Below, one piece after another: positions 25,970 through 35,558 of a DNA stretch of 64,000 nt. The position numbers were made by a program, and so were the translations under genes. This DNA is from G965247775 sp965247775 (GTDB lineage: Bacteria; Chloroflexota; Dehalococcoidia; Bin125). The stretch's first letter is position 1. Each line of letters starts with the position of its first letter. The DNA is taken from the NCBI GenBank assembly GCA_965247775.1, contig OZ252031.1, positions 1,984,001 to 2,048,000 on the forward strand, read 5' to 3'. The notes under the pieces were generated by a model. The model was not told where the DNA came from, searched no databases, and worked only from the letters and a program-made list of their open reading frames with translations.

Positions 25970-27364
25970 TTACCCGGCCGCGCTCAGCGCGGCGCGGACG
26001 GCCTCCATCTTCAGCCCTGCCTCGCGCCATTCGCGCTCCGCCACGCTCCCCCGCACGATGCCGCAGCCCGCGTAGAGCGTCGCCTGCGAACCGTCCAGCA
26101 GGGCCGAGCGCAGGGCGACGGCCATGTCCCCTTCGCCATCCAGGTCGCCCCGTGCCCAGCCGATGGGCCCCGCGTACCAGCCGCGGTCGAAGGGCTCGGA
26201 GACCGGGGACGGATCCGGCTGGCGCGGCGCCGACCCAACCGCGGGCGTGGGATGCACCCGCGCCACCAACTCCAGCAGGCTCGTCGGCGCGGCCAGCTCG
26301 CCGCGCAGGGGGGTGACGAGATGGGCCAGGCCCGGTAGCGACATCAGCGCCGGCTGCTCGGGGCACTCCAGCGTGGTGCAGAGCGGGCCCAGCCGCTCGC
26401 GCAGCGCCTCCACCACGAAGGCATGCTCGCGCAGCTCCTTGCCATCGCTCAGCAGCGCGGCCGCGCCCTCCGCGTCCCGCGACGTTCCCGCCAGCGCCAC
26501 CGCCGACACCGTGCGGCCGTTGAGCGCCACGAGCCGCTCCGGCGACGCCCCCAGGAAGCAGCGCCCCGCGCGGCGCGCGGCGAAGATCGTGGCCGTCGGA
26601 AATCGCGAGCGCAGGCGGCGCAGAACTCCCGCCTGGTTGATCGGGTGGGCGGCCCGCGCGAGCACGCGCCGGGCCAGCACCTGCTTCTCGACGGCGCCCG
26701 TCTCGACGGCCGCCAGCACGGCGGCCACGGCCGCGTCCCACCATTCGTGCGAGGGGTCGTCCCGCAGATCCAACACGGCGAGCGCCTCCGCGCGAGGGCG
26801 GGGGCTGAGGCTGAGGGCGGCGCGAGCACGGACCAGCGAGATCGCCGGCGGCTGCCCGGCCGGGGCTTGCACCTGCACGCGCCCCCCGCCCGGGTGGCGC
26901 TCCAGCACCACGCGCGGCGCCGCCCAGCGGTTGCGGGGCCAGCCGCTCCAGACCGGATCAACGAATTCGGGCTCGGCCGCGAAGGCGAAGCCGCCCGCTG
27001 CGAACGGCGCCGCTTCGAATCCGGCCGGCGTTTCGGCCTTGGCGACGATCTCGTGCCACCAGGCCGCGGCGGTCGCGAAGCGGTCGCCGCCCTGGGGCTG
27101 CACGGCGGCGACGCCCCCCAGGGCCAGGAAGCCGATCTCCGCAGCGGGCTGTTCCCAGTAGAAGGCGTCTCCCTGCACGGCGGCGAACACGTCAATCAGG
27201 TCGGGCAGTTCGGCGGGCCCGGCGGCACAGACCACGTGGCCCTCCCCCGCGGCGGCGACGGTCTCCCGCAGCGGGCCCGCCATTGCCTCCAGGGGTGCCA
27301 CCATCGTCACCACCGCGATCGCCTCGCACTTCGCCAGAAACCGACCCATGAGTCGGTTTTCCAT
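25970..27364 (-). CDS. menF: isochorismate synthase
   Basis: Makes isochorismate from chorismate, the first committed step to menaquinone; 464 residues. The chorismate-binding domain occupies the C-terminal half: KQVLARR, FLGASPERLV, VSAVALAGT, HLVTPLRGEL, HPTPAVG, WYAGPIGW and YAGCGIVRGS. ATG 27364 is preceded by GGAGG at 7 bases spacing. First gene of menF-D-H-C; menB, menE and menA are not in the window. Confidence 0.93.
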   Translation of the reverse strand: MENRLMGRFLAKCEAIAVVTMVAPLEAMAGPLRETVAAAGEGHVVCAAGPAELPDLIDVFAAVQGDAFYWEQPAAEIGFLALGGVAAVQPQGGDRFATAAAWWHEIVAKAETPAGFEAAPFAAGGFAFAAEPEFVDPVWSGWPRNRWAAPRVVLERHPGGGRVQVQAPAGQPPAISLVRARAALSLSPRPRAEALAVLDLRDDPSHEWWDAAVAAVLAAVETGAVEKQVLARRVLARAAHPINQAGVLRRLRSRFPTATIFAARRAGRCFLGASPERLVALNGRTVSAVALAGTSRDAEGAAALLSDGKELREHAFVVEALRERLGPLCTTLECPEQPALMSLPGLAHLVTPLRGELAAPTSLLELVARVHPTPAVGSAPRQPDPSPVSEPFDRGWYAGPIGWARGDLDGEGDMAVALRSALLDGSQATLYAGCGIVRGSVAEREWREAGLKMEAVRAALSAAG

Positions 27365-27493
27365 CCTACGGCCTCCGTGGCCGAGACGGAAGTCAAGCGC
27401 GTGCGGCGCTACCCTCCTGCTCGGCTGTGCCGGGGCCGCCCGCGCAGCGGCAGGGGCCGCCCGCATGATCGGCGCAGGCGGGGAGGAGCATTG

Positions 27494-28912
27494 ATGGGCA
27501 TGGGGAGCAAGCGCCGGAAGGGCGCCGCGGCCGCGATCGCGGATCTCCAGCCGGGGATGTCGCTGATGGTGGCAGGCTTCGGCGCCGTGACCAACTGGCC
27601 TTCCACCTTGCTACGCGCCGTCGCCCGGCACGGCGCCGGCGATCTGACCGTGATCGCGAACACCGTGGGGTACACCAGCTACAGCCCCCAGATCCTGGCC
27701 GAGCACGGCCTGGTCTCGCGTTTCATCGGCTCCTTCGGCGGCTCCGCCTACCGCAAGACGCCGCTGCAATCCCTGATCATGGCCGGCGACGTCGAGTTCG
27801 ACCTGGTCCCTCAAGGCACCCTGGCGGAGCGCATCCGTGCCGGTGGGGCCGGCATCGAGGCGTTCTACACGCCCACGGGCGTGGACAGCGTGGTCGATAC
27901 GCCGGACAAGGAAGTACGCGAGATCAACGGCCGGCGCTGCCTGCTGGAGACGGCCCTGCGCGCCGACTACGCGATCGCCGCGGCCACCCGCGTCGACGAG
28001 CTGGGCAACTGCGTCTTCCGCGGCACGACCAAGAACTTCGCGCCGGCCATGCTGGCGGCGGCTCGCACGGGCATCGTGGAGGCGGCGGAGATCGTACCGG
28101 CGGGCGGCCTCGGCCCGGAGGAGATCGACGTGGCCGGCATCTTCGTCGACAGCGTCGTGCAGGAGGAGATCCCGGCCACGGAGATCGGGCAGCTGGCGCG
28201 CACGGCCGGGCGCGACCTGGTGGCCGCCTCGGGCGACGCCGCGCGCCGCGGCCTGCCCCGCGACCTCATGGCCCTGCGCGTGGCGCTGCTCATCCGCGAC
28301 GAATCCTATGTCAACCTGGGGATCGGGCTGCCGCAGCTCGTCGGGCGCTGGCTGCAGGATCTGGGCTCCACCGCCCGCCTCCACGCCGAGAACGGCATCC
28401 TGGGCTACCGCGCCCTGGACTCGATCGACGAGTGGGACGCCGACCTCTTCGACGCTGGCGGCCTGCCCATCGCCGCGCTGCCCGGCGCGGCCACCTTCAA
28501 CAGCAGCGACGCCTTCGTCATGGCGCGGGGCGGGCATCTGGACGCCGTGGTCCTGGGCGCCTTCGAAGTGGCCCGGAACGGCGACCTGGCCAACTGGATG
28601 GTGCCGGGAGCGTTCGTCGGCGGGGTGGGCGGGGCCATGGACCTGATCGCGGGGGGCGCGCCCGTAACGGCGCTGATGGAGCACACGACCCGTGACGGCG
28701 GATCCCGCCTGAAGCACGCCTGTAGCTTGCCGCTCACCGCGACCGGCTGCGTGCGCCGCATCGTCACCAATCTGGCCCTGATCGACGTCGCCCCGGAAGG
28801 CTTCGTCCTGCGCGAGGTCGCCCCGGGCGTCAGCGTCGAGGAGGTCCTGGCGGCCACCGAGGCGCCACTGGCCGTGCCCGCGCCCCCGCCCGAAATGGAC
28901 CTCTCCCCCTAA
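27494..28912 (+). CDS. 3-oxoacid CoA-transferase, fused A and B subunits
   Basis: Transfers CoA between succinyl-CoA or acetyl-CoA and a 3-oxoacid. The 472 residues contain an A half (LMVAGFGAVTNWPSTLL, GSFGGSAYRKTPL, YTPTGVDSVV) and a B half with the catalytic glutamate motif HAENGILGYR and a glycine-rich GGVGGAMDL. The A-B fusion is like mammalian SCOT; bacteria more often use two genes. Start ATG 27494 has GGGAGGAG upstream. Divergent from menF. Confidence 0.88.
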   Translation: MGMGSKRRKGAAAAIADLQPGMSLMVAGFGAVTNWPSTLLRAVARHGAGDLTVIANTVGYTSYSPQILAEHGLVSRFIGSFGGSAYRKTPLQSLIMAGDVEFDLVPQGTLAERIRAGGAGIEAFYTPTGVDSVVDTPDKEVREINGRRCLLETALRADYAIAAATRVDELGNCVFRGTTKNFAPAMLAAARTGIVEAAEIVPAGGLGPEEIDVAGIFVDSVVQEEIPATEIGQLARTAGRDLVAASGDAARRGLPRDLMALRVALLIRDESYVNLGIGLPQLVGRWLQDLGSTARLHAENGILGYRALDSIDEWDADLFDAGGLPIAALPGAATFNSSDAFVMARGGHLDAVVLGAFEVARNGDLANWMVPGAFVGGVGGAMDLIAGGAPVTALMEHTTRDGGSRLKHACSLPLTATGCVRRIVTNLALIDVAPEGFVLREVAPGVSVEEVLAATEAPLAVPAPPPEMDLSP

Positions 28913-28962
28913 CGGGCACGGGCAGCGAACCCGGCCGCCCCGGCCGGCGGAAGCGACACATC

Positions 28963-29370
28963 ATGGCAGCGAACAAGCTCGACCACGCCCACATCTTCTG
29001 CTCCGACGTGGCGGCGACAATCGACTTTTTCTCCCGCATGTTCGGCGGACGCGTCGTCTGGGATGAGGCGGACATCGCCGGCGCGCGCAACGTCCGCATC
29101 GACATCGGCGGCGGCGGCCTCCACCTCTACGAGCAACCACCACGTGGCCGCGAGCGCCACCTGGTCCACCATCTCGGCATTCACAGCGACGATCTCCCCG
29201 CCCTCGTCGAGCACATGAAGGCCGAAGGATATCGCTTTCGCAACGAGATCGCCGAATACCCGGCCTTCCGCTACGTGATGGTGGAAGCGCCCGACGGCCT
29301 GCTGCTGGAACTCTTTCAGCCCAAGCCGGGCGGGGAGTGGATGACGGCCGCCCCAGCTGGGGAGGCCTAA
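28963..29370 (+). CDS. VOC/glyoxalase-fold protein
   Basis: A 135-residue single-domain vicinal-oxygen-chelate protein: DHAHIFCSDVAATIDFFSRMFGG at the start (metal-ligand His), HLVHHLGIHSDD in the middle and YVMVEAPDGLLLELFQP with the last ligand Glu. Fits dioxygenase or epimerase-type small VOC proteins. Lies between the CoA transferase and CMD genes, so an aromatic- or hydroxy-acid degradation role is possible but unproven. Confidence 0.85.
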   Translation: MAANKLDHAHIFCSDVAATIDFFSRMFGGRVVWDEADIAGARNVRIDIGGGGLHLYEQPPRGRERHLVHHLGIHSDDLPALVEHMKAEGYRFRNEIAEYPAFRYVMVEAPDGLLLELFQPKPGGEWMTAAPAGEA

Positions 29371-29435
29371 CGGTGTGCCTGCTAGGCAGCCCACGCCCCG
29401 GGAGGCGATACTGAGTCGAACGGCTGGAGGAACCC

Positions 29436-30098
29436 ATGGCCAACGTCACGCTGCTCGACCCGCTGGAGTTGATGAAGCAGGAGAAGCTGCGGCCGCTGAT
29501 CGAGCGCACGCTGGAGCACCGCGCGCCGGATCCGGGCTTCCACGCAGTCATGGGACACAACCCGGACCTCGCGGCCGCCGGCTACACGGCCTGGATGAGC
29601 ACCTTCGAGCCCGACCGCATCAGCCACGAGCTGAAGGAGATCATGCGCGTCCAGCTCGCGCGGCTGGCCGAGTGCAACTATTGAGGCAACGTCCGCTCTG
29701 CTTCGGCGAAGCAGATGGGCCTCACCGAAGACGACATCGACGACGCCATCCACAACCATCGCCAGAGCACACGGCTGAACGCGCGCGAGAAGGCGATCCT
29801 CGCCTTCTGCGAGCAGATCACGCTGCGCCGCGAGACGGTGGGCGAGCAGGACTACGCCGCCCTGCGCGAGCACCTGGACGACGATGAGGTTGTCGAACTC
29901 GGCATCTTCATGGCCTTCAACCTGGGCTTCCACCTCTTCTTCAGCACCCTGGACTTCTACCCGATGTTCTCGCCGGACGGAGAGCTGATCTCGCAGGAAG
30001 AGTCGGCAGCCGTCTACGGCGCCTGCCCCGTCTCGCTCCTCAACCCGGAGCTGGCCGGGGCCGGGGCGGCCGCCCCCGCCGCCAGCGACAAGGCCTAG
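29436..30098 (+). CDS. candidate selenoprotein: CMD/AhpD-like protein with CxxU motif (in-frame TGA at 29682)
   Basis: The frame opened by ATG 29436 (GGAGG five bases upstream) meets TGA at 29682-29684 and continues in the same frame to TAG at 30096. Read through, it gives a 220-residue carboxymuconolactone-decarboxylase-family protein: HELKEIMRVQLARLAECNY-U-GNVRS at residues 64-88, then an intact C-terminal half. The family normally has CxxC at this spot, and the TGA falls exactly on the second Cys (C80-x-x-U83). AhpD-like CxxU proteins are an established selenoprotein type. A SECIS-like hairpin follows the TGA. The alternative is a nonsense mutation, but both halves keep clean coding character. 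No selA, selB, selC or selD lies in the window. Confidence 0.75.
29682..29724 (+). promoter_or_regulatory. SECIS-like hairpin after in-frame TGA
   Basis: Outer stem 29682-29687 with 29719-29724 (6 bp, including the TGA), inner stem 29697-29704 with 29708-29715 (8 bp, perfect), apical loop GGC at 29705-29707. The loop begins 20 bases after the TGA, is 3 bases long and starts with G. These values match the published bacterial SECIS model (loop 16-37 bases downstream, 3-14 bases, a G among its first two bases). Confidence 0.65.
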
Positions 30099-30099
30099 C

Positions 30100-30747
30100 G
30101 TGAGCGCCCTTGCCGCACCCACGCTGGAGGAGGTCGGCGACGCCGCCATGCGAGCCGCCATCGCCGAGGACGCCGCCGACGGCTTCGCCGACTCCCTCTG
30201 GCTCCGAATCCTGGCGCGCACGCCCCGCCAAGGGGTCGGCTTCTACCGCTTCATACGGCAGGCGGGCTGGGAGGGGAACGTCGACCACCGCCTGAAGGAG
30301 ATCATCCGCGTGCGCCTCTGCCGCCTGGCCGGGGACCCCTACTTCAGCAACCTCCGCTCGGGGGCCGCCCGCGAGGCCGGCCTCAGCGAGGAACGCATCG
30401 AGGCCGGCTGCGGCGACGTCGACAACGACGCCTCCTTCAGCGAGGCCGAGCGCTGGGCCATCCGCTACGCGGACCTGATGTTCCGCGACAACGCCCGCCT
30501 GGACGCCGCCTTCTACGACGGCCTCAAGCAGCACTACAGCGAGCCGCAGGTGATGGAACTCGGCGCCTGGGCGGCGCTGGTCTGGGGCCTCGCCGGCTGG
30601 TTCTGCACCCTGGGCCTCTACCCGGAGCACGGCCGCGATGGTGAGCCGCTGGACCAGAGAGCCGCGGCCCGACTCTACGGCCCTGTCCCCACCCGCGAAG
30701 CGAGCGAGGGCGCATCCGGCGGCAGCGCCAGGATCGACCGCCGGTAG
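30100..30747 (+). CDS. carboxymuconolactone-decarboxylase-family protein without redox cysteines
   Basis: A 215-residue paralogue of the preceding CxxU gene, 1 base downstream (GTG start). HRLKEIIRVRLCRLAGDPYFSNLRS aligns with the CxxU segment, but D and F replace the Cys and Sec. It may be a structural partner of the upstream protein or a decarboxylase-type member not using thiol chemistry. Its last 73 bases overlap the 3' end of the convergent TSUP permease gene, each strand encoding a different C terminus. Confidence 0.8.
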   Translation: MSALAAPTLEEVGDAAMRAAIAEDAADGFADSLWLRILARTPRQGVGFYRFIRQAGWEGNVDHRLKEIIRVRLCRLAGDPYFSNLRSGAAREAGLSEERIEAGCGDVDNDASFSEAERWAIRYADLMFRDNARLDAAFYDGLKQHYSEPQVMELGAWAALVWGLAGWFCTLGLYPEHGRDGEPLDQRAAARLYGPVPTREASEGASGGSARIDRR

Positions 30748-31895
30748 CGCTTCGCCAGCAGGATGCCGCCGATCGCCACCAGCATGCCCAGCACGAAGTA
30801 GGCGATCAGCGCCCCGTCTTCATGCAGATCGTCCAGCAGGATGGCCGTGGAGATCACCTCGGTCAGGGCCAGCAGCCCCACGAAGACGATCAGCCGATTC
30901 TCGTGCAGGATGTGCACCACCCAGGTCCCCAGCGGCGCCCCCCAGACCACGATCGGCACGGCCGCCAGCCAGAGGCCCGTCAGGTCGTAGCGGCTGCCTT
31001 CGAGCGGCCCAACGGACTGGCCGCCCACGCTGACCACGTCCCGGCCGGCGTTGAGCCCCAGGTCCAGCTGCCCGTCCGCGATGCCCAGCGTGAGGAGACC
31101 GACAATGGAGATCGTGGCCATCGTCAGGATGCTCGTCGGCACGCCCACGCGGGGGTGCAGCCCGGCCATCACGACCGCGAACAGGAACAGCATCACGTTG
31201 ACGCCCGTGCCCACCCAGGCCGTCACGCCCCCTCCCAGAAAGGCCGCCAGCCCCAGCCCCAGCACCACGCGCGGGTTCCAGTGCCGCACCCGTTCCGTCC
31301 CCCGCTCGCGCGAGCGCAGCGAGACGAACATCATGAACGACATCGCCGCCAGGATGATCGTGAAGGTGACCTTGATGAAGGCGGGGGAGAGGTCGCCGGG
31401 CCAGAAGGGCGCCTGCTCGTCCCCCAGCAGGAAGAGCGAAGCCAGGAACCCCAGGATCCCGGCCGGGATGCAGACGATCCCCACCTGCGGGTCGATCGGG
31501 CGGCGGGCAAGCAGGATGATCAGCGAGGCCATGGTCATGCCCACGGCCTGAATCGAGAGCGAGAAGGAGCGGGCGACCTCCGCCGGCACCTCCAGCACCT
31601 TCGTGAAGATGGGGAAGGCCACGGCGCCGCCGCCCTCCGGCGAGGAGCCGGCCAGGAAGCTGCCGAAGATCATCGTGATCGAGGACTCCCAATGCTGGCC
31701 GACGCGGTCCAACTCGCCGGCGAACAGCACGTAGGCCAGCCAGATCAGCGTCGCCGTGGCGGGCAGCGCGGAGAGCGCGCACTGTCGTAACCAGCGTGTG
31801 CCGAGCCGTCGGGGGTCCAGCAGGCCGATGGCCTCAACCGCGATCGACGTCAACCCCCGTCCCTCCACCGCCTCCGCCACGGGATCGCGCCACAC
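30675..31895 (-). CDS. TauE/SafE (TSUP) family permease
   Basis: A 406-residue membrane protein with about eight to nine hydrophobic segments. Two GSFLAGSSPEGGGAVAFPI / GGGVTAWVGTGVNVMLF segments match the duplicated TSUP core. TSUP members export sulfite, sulfonates or related organic acids. A long N terminus precedes the first helix. The substrate cannot be told from sequence. Confidence 0.8.
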   Translation of the reverse strand: MWRDPVAEAVEGRGLTSIAVEAIGLLDPRRLGTRWLRQCALSALPATATLIWLAYVLFAGELDRVGQHWESSITMIFGSFLAGSSPEGGGAVAFPIFTKVLEVPAEVARSFSLSIQAVGMTMASLIILLARRPIDPQVGIVCIPAGILGFLASLFLLGDEQAPFWPGDLSPAFIKVTFTIILAAMSFMMFVSLRSRERGTERVRHWNPRVVLGLGLAAFLGGGVTAWVGTGVNVMLFLFAVVMAGLHPRVGVPTSILTMATISIVGLLTLGIADGQLDLGLNAGRDVVSVGGQSVGPLEGSRYDLTGLWLAAVPIVVWGAPLGTWVVHILHENRLIVFVGLLALTEVISTAILLDDLHEDGALIAYFVLGMLVAIGGILLAKRYRRSILALPPDAPSLASRVGTGP

Positions 31896-31950
31896 CCGCC
31901 CGGCGTCGCCACGTAACGTCGATTCATCATCGCGGCTCGGGGCGGCCCGC

Positions 31951-33246
31951 TCAACGCAGCGCCGCCTCCAATCCCGCCGCCCAGCCCAGCAAGCGCTCGT
32001 CCTCAGCGTAGCGAGCCGCCGCCTGCAGCCCGACCGGCAGGCCCGCCACCTGCCCGGCCGGGATCGTGATCACGGGCATGCCGGCGTGCGTCCAGGGCAG
32101 GTTCATCAGGGTGATGCCCGTGGAGCGGAGCCCTGCCGGCGCCGGCCCCGTTGCCGCCGGCGAGAGCCAGAGATCGACGCCGGCGCGGGTCATGGCCCGA
32201 TCCATGTCGGCCCGCAGCCAGCCGGGGCTGGGCTCGGCGGCCGCCCGTGCGATCTCGCCCAGGTGGCACCCCTCGTCGAAAATCTGCGCGCTGGCGCCGC
32301 GGTACAGCGCGCCCCAATCGTCGAACCAGCGGCGGTGCACCTGATAGAACTGGCCCGAGATCAGCGCCTGATGCCGGGCGTTGATCGCGGCAATGTCGAG
32401 GAGGGCCGGCACCCAGCGCACCTCGTAACCCGCATCCGCCAGCCGCGCCAGCTGGGACTCGAAGGCGGCCAGGCCCTCCGGCGCGGCCTGCGCCAGGAAG
32501 GGCCCCTCCGGCACCCCCAGCACGGGGCGATCGCTCGCCTCCCGGGGCTGCCAGTCGTCGCAGAGGGCGGTGGCCGCGAGCGCCGTCGCGGCGACATTGC
32601 TGGCGAACGTTCCCACCGTGTCCACGGACTGCGAGAAAGGGATGATCCCGTCGCGGGGGATGCGGCCGAAGCTGGGCTTGAACCCCACCACACCGCAGTA
32701 GGCTGCCGGGCGCAGCACCGACCCCACCGTCTGCGTGCCCAGCGCCAGGGAGGCCAAACCCGCCCCGACCGCCGCCGCCGATCCGGAACTCGAGCCGCCG
32801 GGCGTGTGGGTCTGGTCGTACGGGTTGGTGGTCGCGCCGGGCGCGAAGAAGGCGAACTCGGTGGTAATCGTCTTGCCCAGCACGATCGCGCCCGCCCGGC
32901 GCAGCCGTGCCACCGCCGTCGCCTCGGGCATGGCGAACGTTGCCGCCGGGACGGCGCTGCCGCCGCCGGTCGGCAGTCCATCGACGGCGAAGATATCCTT
33001 CACGCCCAGCACGGCCCCGAACAGGGGCGGCCGCCCGTCCACCACCGGGTACCGATCCAGGAGCGCCTGGGCCTCGCCCAGGACCCGCTCGCGCCGCCCC
33101 GGCTCCCGCACCAGCGCACGCAGCTCGAGCGCGGTTTCCTCGACCCGGTCGAGCGCGCCCTCGACGAACGCGCCGAGGTCCAGACGCCCGGCGCGCAGAT
33201 CATCGACGGTCGTGTTCAGCGGCAGGGCCTGAGCCAGCAAAGTCAC
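31951..33246 (-). CDS. amidase-signature family hydrolase
   Basis: A 431-residue amidase of the Ser-cisSer-Lys type. VKDIFAVDGLPTGGGS supplies the catalytic Lys region and GGSSSGSAAAVGAGLA the serine pair, followed by GSVLRPAAYCGVVGFKPS. The pattern fits general amidases and GatA relatives; GatA itself is unlikely because no gatC or gatB is nearby. GTG start. Confidence 0.87.
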   Translation of the reverse strand: MTLLAQALPLNTTVDDLRAGRLDLGAFVEGALDRVEETALELRALVREPGRRERVLGEAQALLDRYPVVDGRPPLFGAVLGVKDIFAVDGLPTGGGSAVPAATFAMPEATAVARLRRAGAIVLGKTITTEFAFFAPGATTNPYDQTHTPGGSSSGSAAAVGAGLASLALGTQTVGSVLRPAAYCGVVGFKPSFGRIPRDGIIPFSQSVDTVGTFASNVAATALAATALCDDWQPREASDRPVLGVPEGPFLAQAAPEGLAAFESQLARLADAGYEVRWVPALLDIAAINARHQALISGQFYQVHRRWFDDWGALYRGASAQIFDEGCHLGEIARAAAEPSPGWLRADMDRAMTRAGVDLWLSPAATGPAPAGLRSTGITLMNLPWTHAGMPVITIPAGQVAGLPVGLQAAARYAEDERLLGWAAGLEAALR

Positions 33247-33383
33247 GGCGGCCTCCGTTCGCCGGACCGGAGCATAGCCGCCATCGCGCTGTGGGGCGCA
33301 CCCGTTCCCCCGGTCCGCTAGCGTCCCGGGTGGGCGCCAAGAGACCGGACGCGCCCGCCGCGAGCCTGGAAGCGGAGCTGCAG

Positions 33384-33761
33384 ATGAACATCACGCGCAC
33401 CACCGACGGCGAAACCCACAACGTGACCGAGCGGGCGATCTTCCGCGGCGACGGGGTCTGGCAGCGTGGACTCTCGGGGGCCCTGGCCGGCTACGGCGAT
33501 CAGATCACCGTCGCCAACGTGCAGTTCGCCCCGGGCGCGCGCACGGTGCCGCATCGGCACTCCAGCGATCAGGTGCTGTTCGTAACCGCGGGCATCGGCC
33601 GCGTGGGGAACGCCCAAGGCGAGCAGGCGCTGGGCGTAGGGGACGCCGTCATGATCCCGGCCGGGGAGGTCCACTGGCACGGCGCCGGCGACAGCGGCTC
33701 CCCCTTCGCCCATCTCTCCATCACCCGCGCCGAGAGTGAGACCACCCTGGTGGACGACTGA
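33384..33761 (+). CDS. small cupin-domain protein
   Basis: A 125-residue single cupin barrel. Motif 1 is VPHRHSSDQVLFVTAG (two His and a Gln where Glu is common) and motif 2 is GDAVMIPAGEVHWHGA. Metal binding is likely through these His residues. A frame continues upstream, but ATG 33384 begins the domain. Function unknown; such proteins are often dioxygenases, isomerases or regulators. Confidence 0.82.
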   Translation: MNITRTTDGETHNVTERAIFRGDGVWQRGLSGALAGYGDQITVANVQFAPGARTVPHRHSSDQVLFVTAGIGRVGNAQGEQALGVGDAVMIPAGEVHWHGAGDSGSPFAHLSITRAESETTLVDD

Positions 33762-33778
33762 GCCGCTGGGCGCGCCGC

Positions 33779-34465
33779 CTACGCCGGAGCGGCGCCGCCC
33801 GCCGCGCCCAGCAGGGCCGCCACCTCCGCCAACCCGTCCACGACGTGCGTCGCGCCCGCCGCCGCCAGCGCCGCCCGCTCGCCCAACCCGGCGATGCCGA
33901 TCACCACGGGCAGCCCGGCCGCGTGCCCGCAGCCCATATCCGCCTCCGAATCCCCCACGAACGCTGCCGCCTCCGGCGGCAGGCCCAGCGCCTCCAGCGC
34001 GTAGAGCGCCGGCTCCGGGGCCGGCTTGGCCTTGGCCGCGGTGTTCATCCCCACCACCACGGGGAACCACGCCGTCCAGCCCAACGCCTCCACCAAGGTC
34101 TTGCCGCCCAGCTCGTTCTTGTTCGTGACGATGGCCATCGCCACATCGCGCCCGTGCAAGGACGCCAGTAGCTCCGGCGCTCCCGGCAGGGGCTGCGTCT
34201 GCGGCACGAAACGCCCGTTGTAGCGTTCCTGATAGTCGTCGTAGATGCGCTGCGCCTCCTCCTCGCCGATGGGCAGGAGAGAACGCAGCAGCACGGTCAT
34301 CGGCGGCCCCAGCGCCTCCGTAACCTGTTGCGGACGCAGGGCGTGTCCGGAGACCCCGGCGCTCTCCACCACCGCCCGCGCGATCAGCGGCTCCGAGTCG
34401 GCCAGGGTGCCGTCAAGGTCGAAGAGGACGGCGCGGATGCCGCCGAGCGGCGCCGGGGGCCTCAC
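33779..34465 (-). CDS. HAD-superfamily phosphatase (phosphoglycolate phosphatase-like)
   Basis: A 228-residue HAD hydrolase: motif I VLFDLDGTLADSE at the N terminus, motif II AIVTNKN, the conserved Lys in AKAKPAPEP and motif III AFVGDSEADMGCG. A cap domain between motifs I and II makes it HAD-IA, the Gph/PGMB group. GTG 34465 starts 2 bases after the stop of the small upstream gene, so they are probably co-translated. Confidence 0.87.
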   Translation of the reverse strand: MRPPAPLGGIRAVLFDLDGTLADSEPLIARAVVESAGVSGHALRPQQVTEALGPPMTVLLRSLLPIGEEEAQRIYDDYQERYNGRFVPQTQPLPGAPELLASLHGRDVAMAIVTNKNELGGKTLVEALGWTAWFPVVVGMNTAAKAKPAPEPALYALEALGLPPEAAAFVGDSEADMGCGHAAGLPVVIGIAGLGERAALAAAGATHVVDGLAEVAALLGAAGGAAPA

Positions 34466-34467
34466 GC

Positions 34468-34703
34468 TCAGACCGGCAAGCGCAGACGCCAGGCGTCGCC
34501 GCGGCCGGGCGCGCGCTCCGCCGTCAGCAGCCGGCCGTCCAGCTCGATCAGCACCCGCCTCGCCGGCTCCGGCATCACGCAGCTGCTCGCGCTCGGGCGC
34601 TCCGCCTCCCAAACCGCGTCGGCCACGAGCGCCTCCAGCCGCGCCGCGTCGCACTGCAGCAGGGCGGCGGCCGCCGTCAGCGTGTGGGGACACGTTTGCG
34701 CGC

Positions 34704-34707
<4 letters not shown>
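34468..34707 (-). CDS. small hypothetical protein
   Basis: A 79-residue protein with an N-terminal helical part (TAAAALLQCDAARLEALVADAVWEAE) and a short C-terminal strand region. I recognise no family. It overlaps the membrane-protein gene by 4 bases (ATGA) and lies 2 bases before the HAD gene. This tight packing argues that it is real. Confidence 0.6.
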
Positions 34708-35453
<746 letters not shown>

Positions 35454-35521
35454 CGCCGCAGCGTACCGGGGCCCGCGCCGGCTCGCCGCAAGCGGCCGCC
35501 TGCGCCGCGCCCGCCGGGGCC

Positions 35522-35554
35522 TACAATGCTGCAAGCGCGCCGCATCCTTGGAGG
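35522..35554 (+). promoter_or_regulatory. -10-like TACAAT and strong Shine-Dalgarno of the GrdB-like gene
   Basis: TACAAT (35522-35527) is followed by TTGGAGG ending five or so bases before ATG 35559. The ribosome-binding site fixes the start. A -35 element is not clear. Confidence 0.45.
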
Positions 35555-35558
35555 TTCC

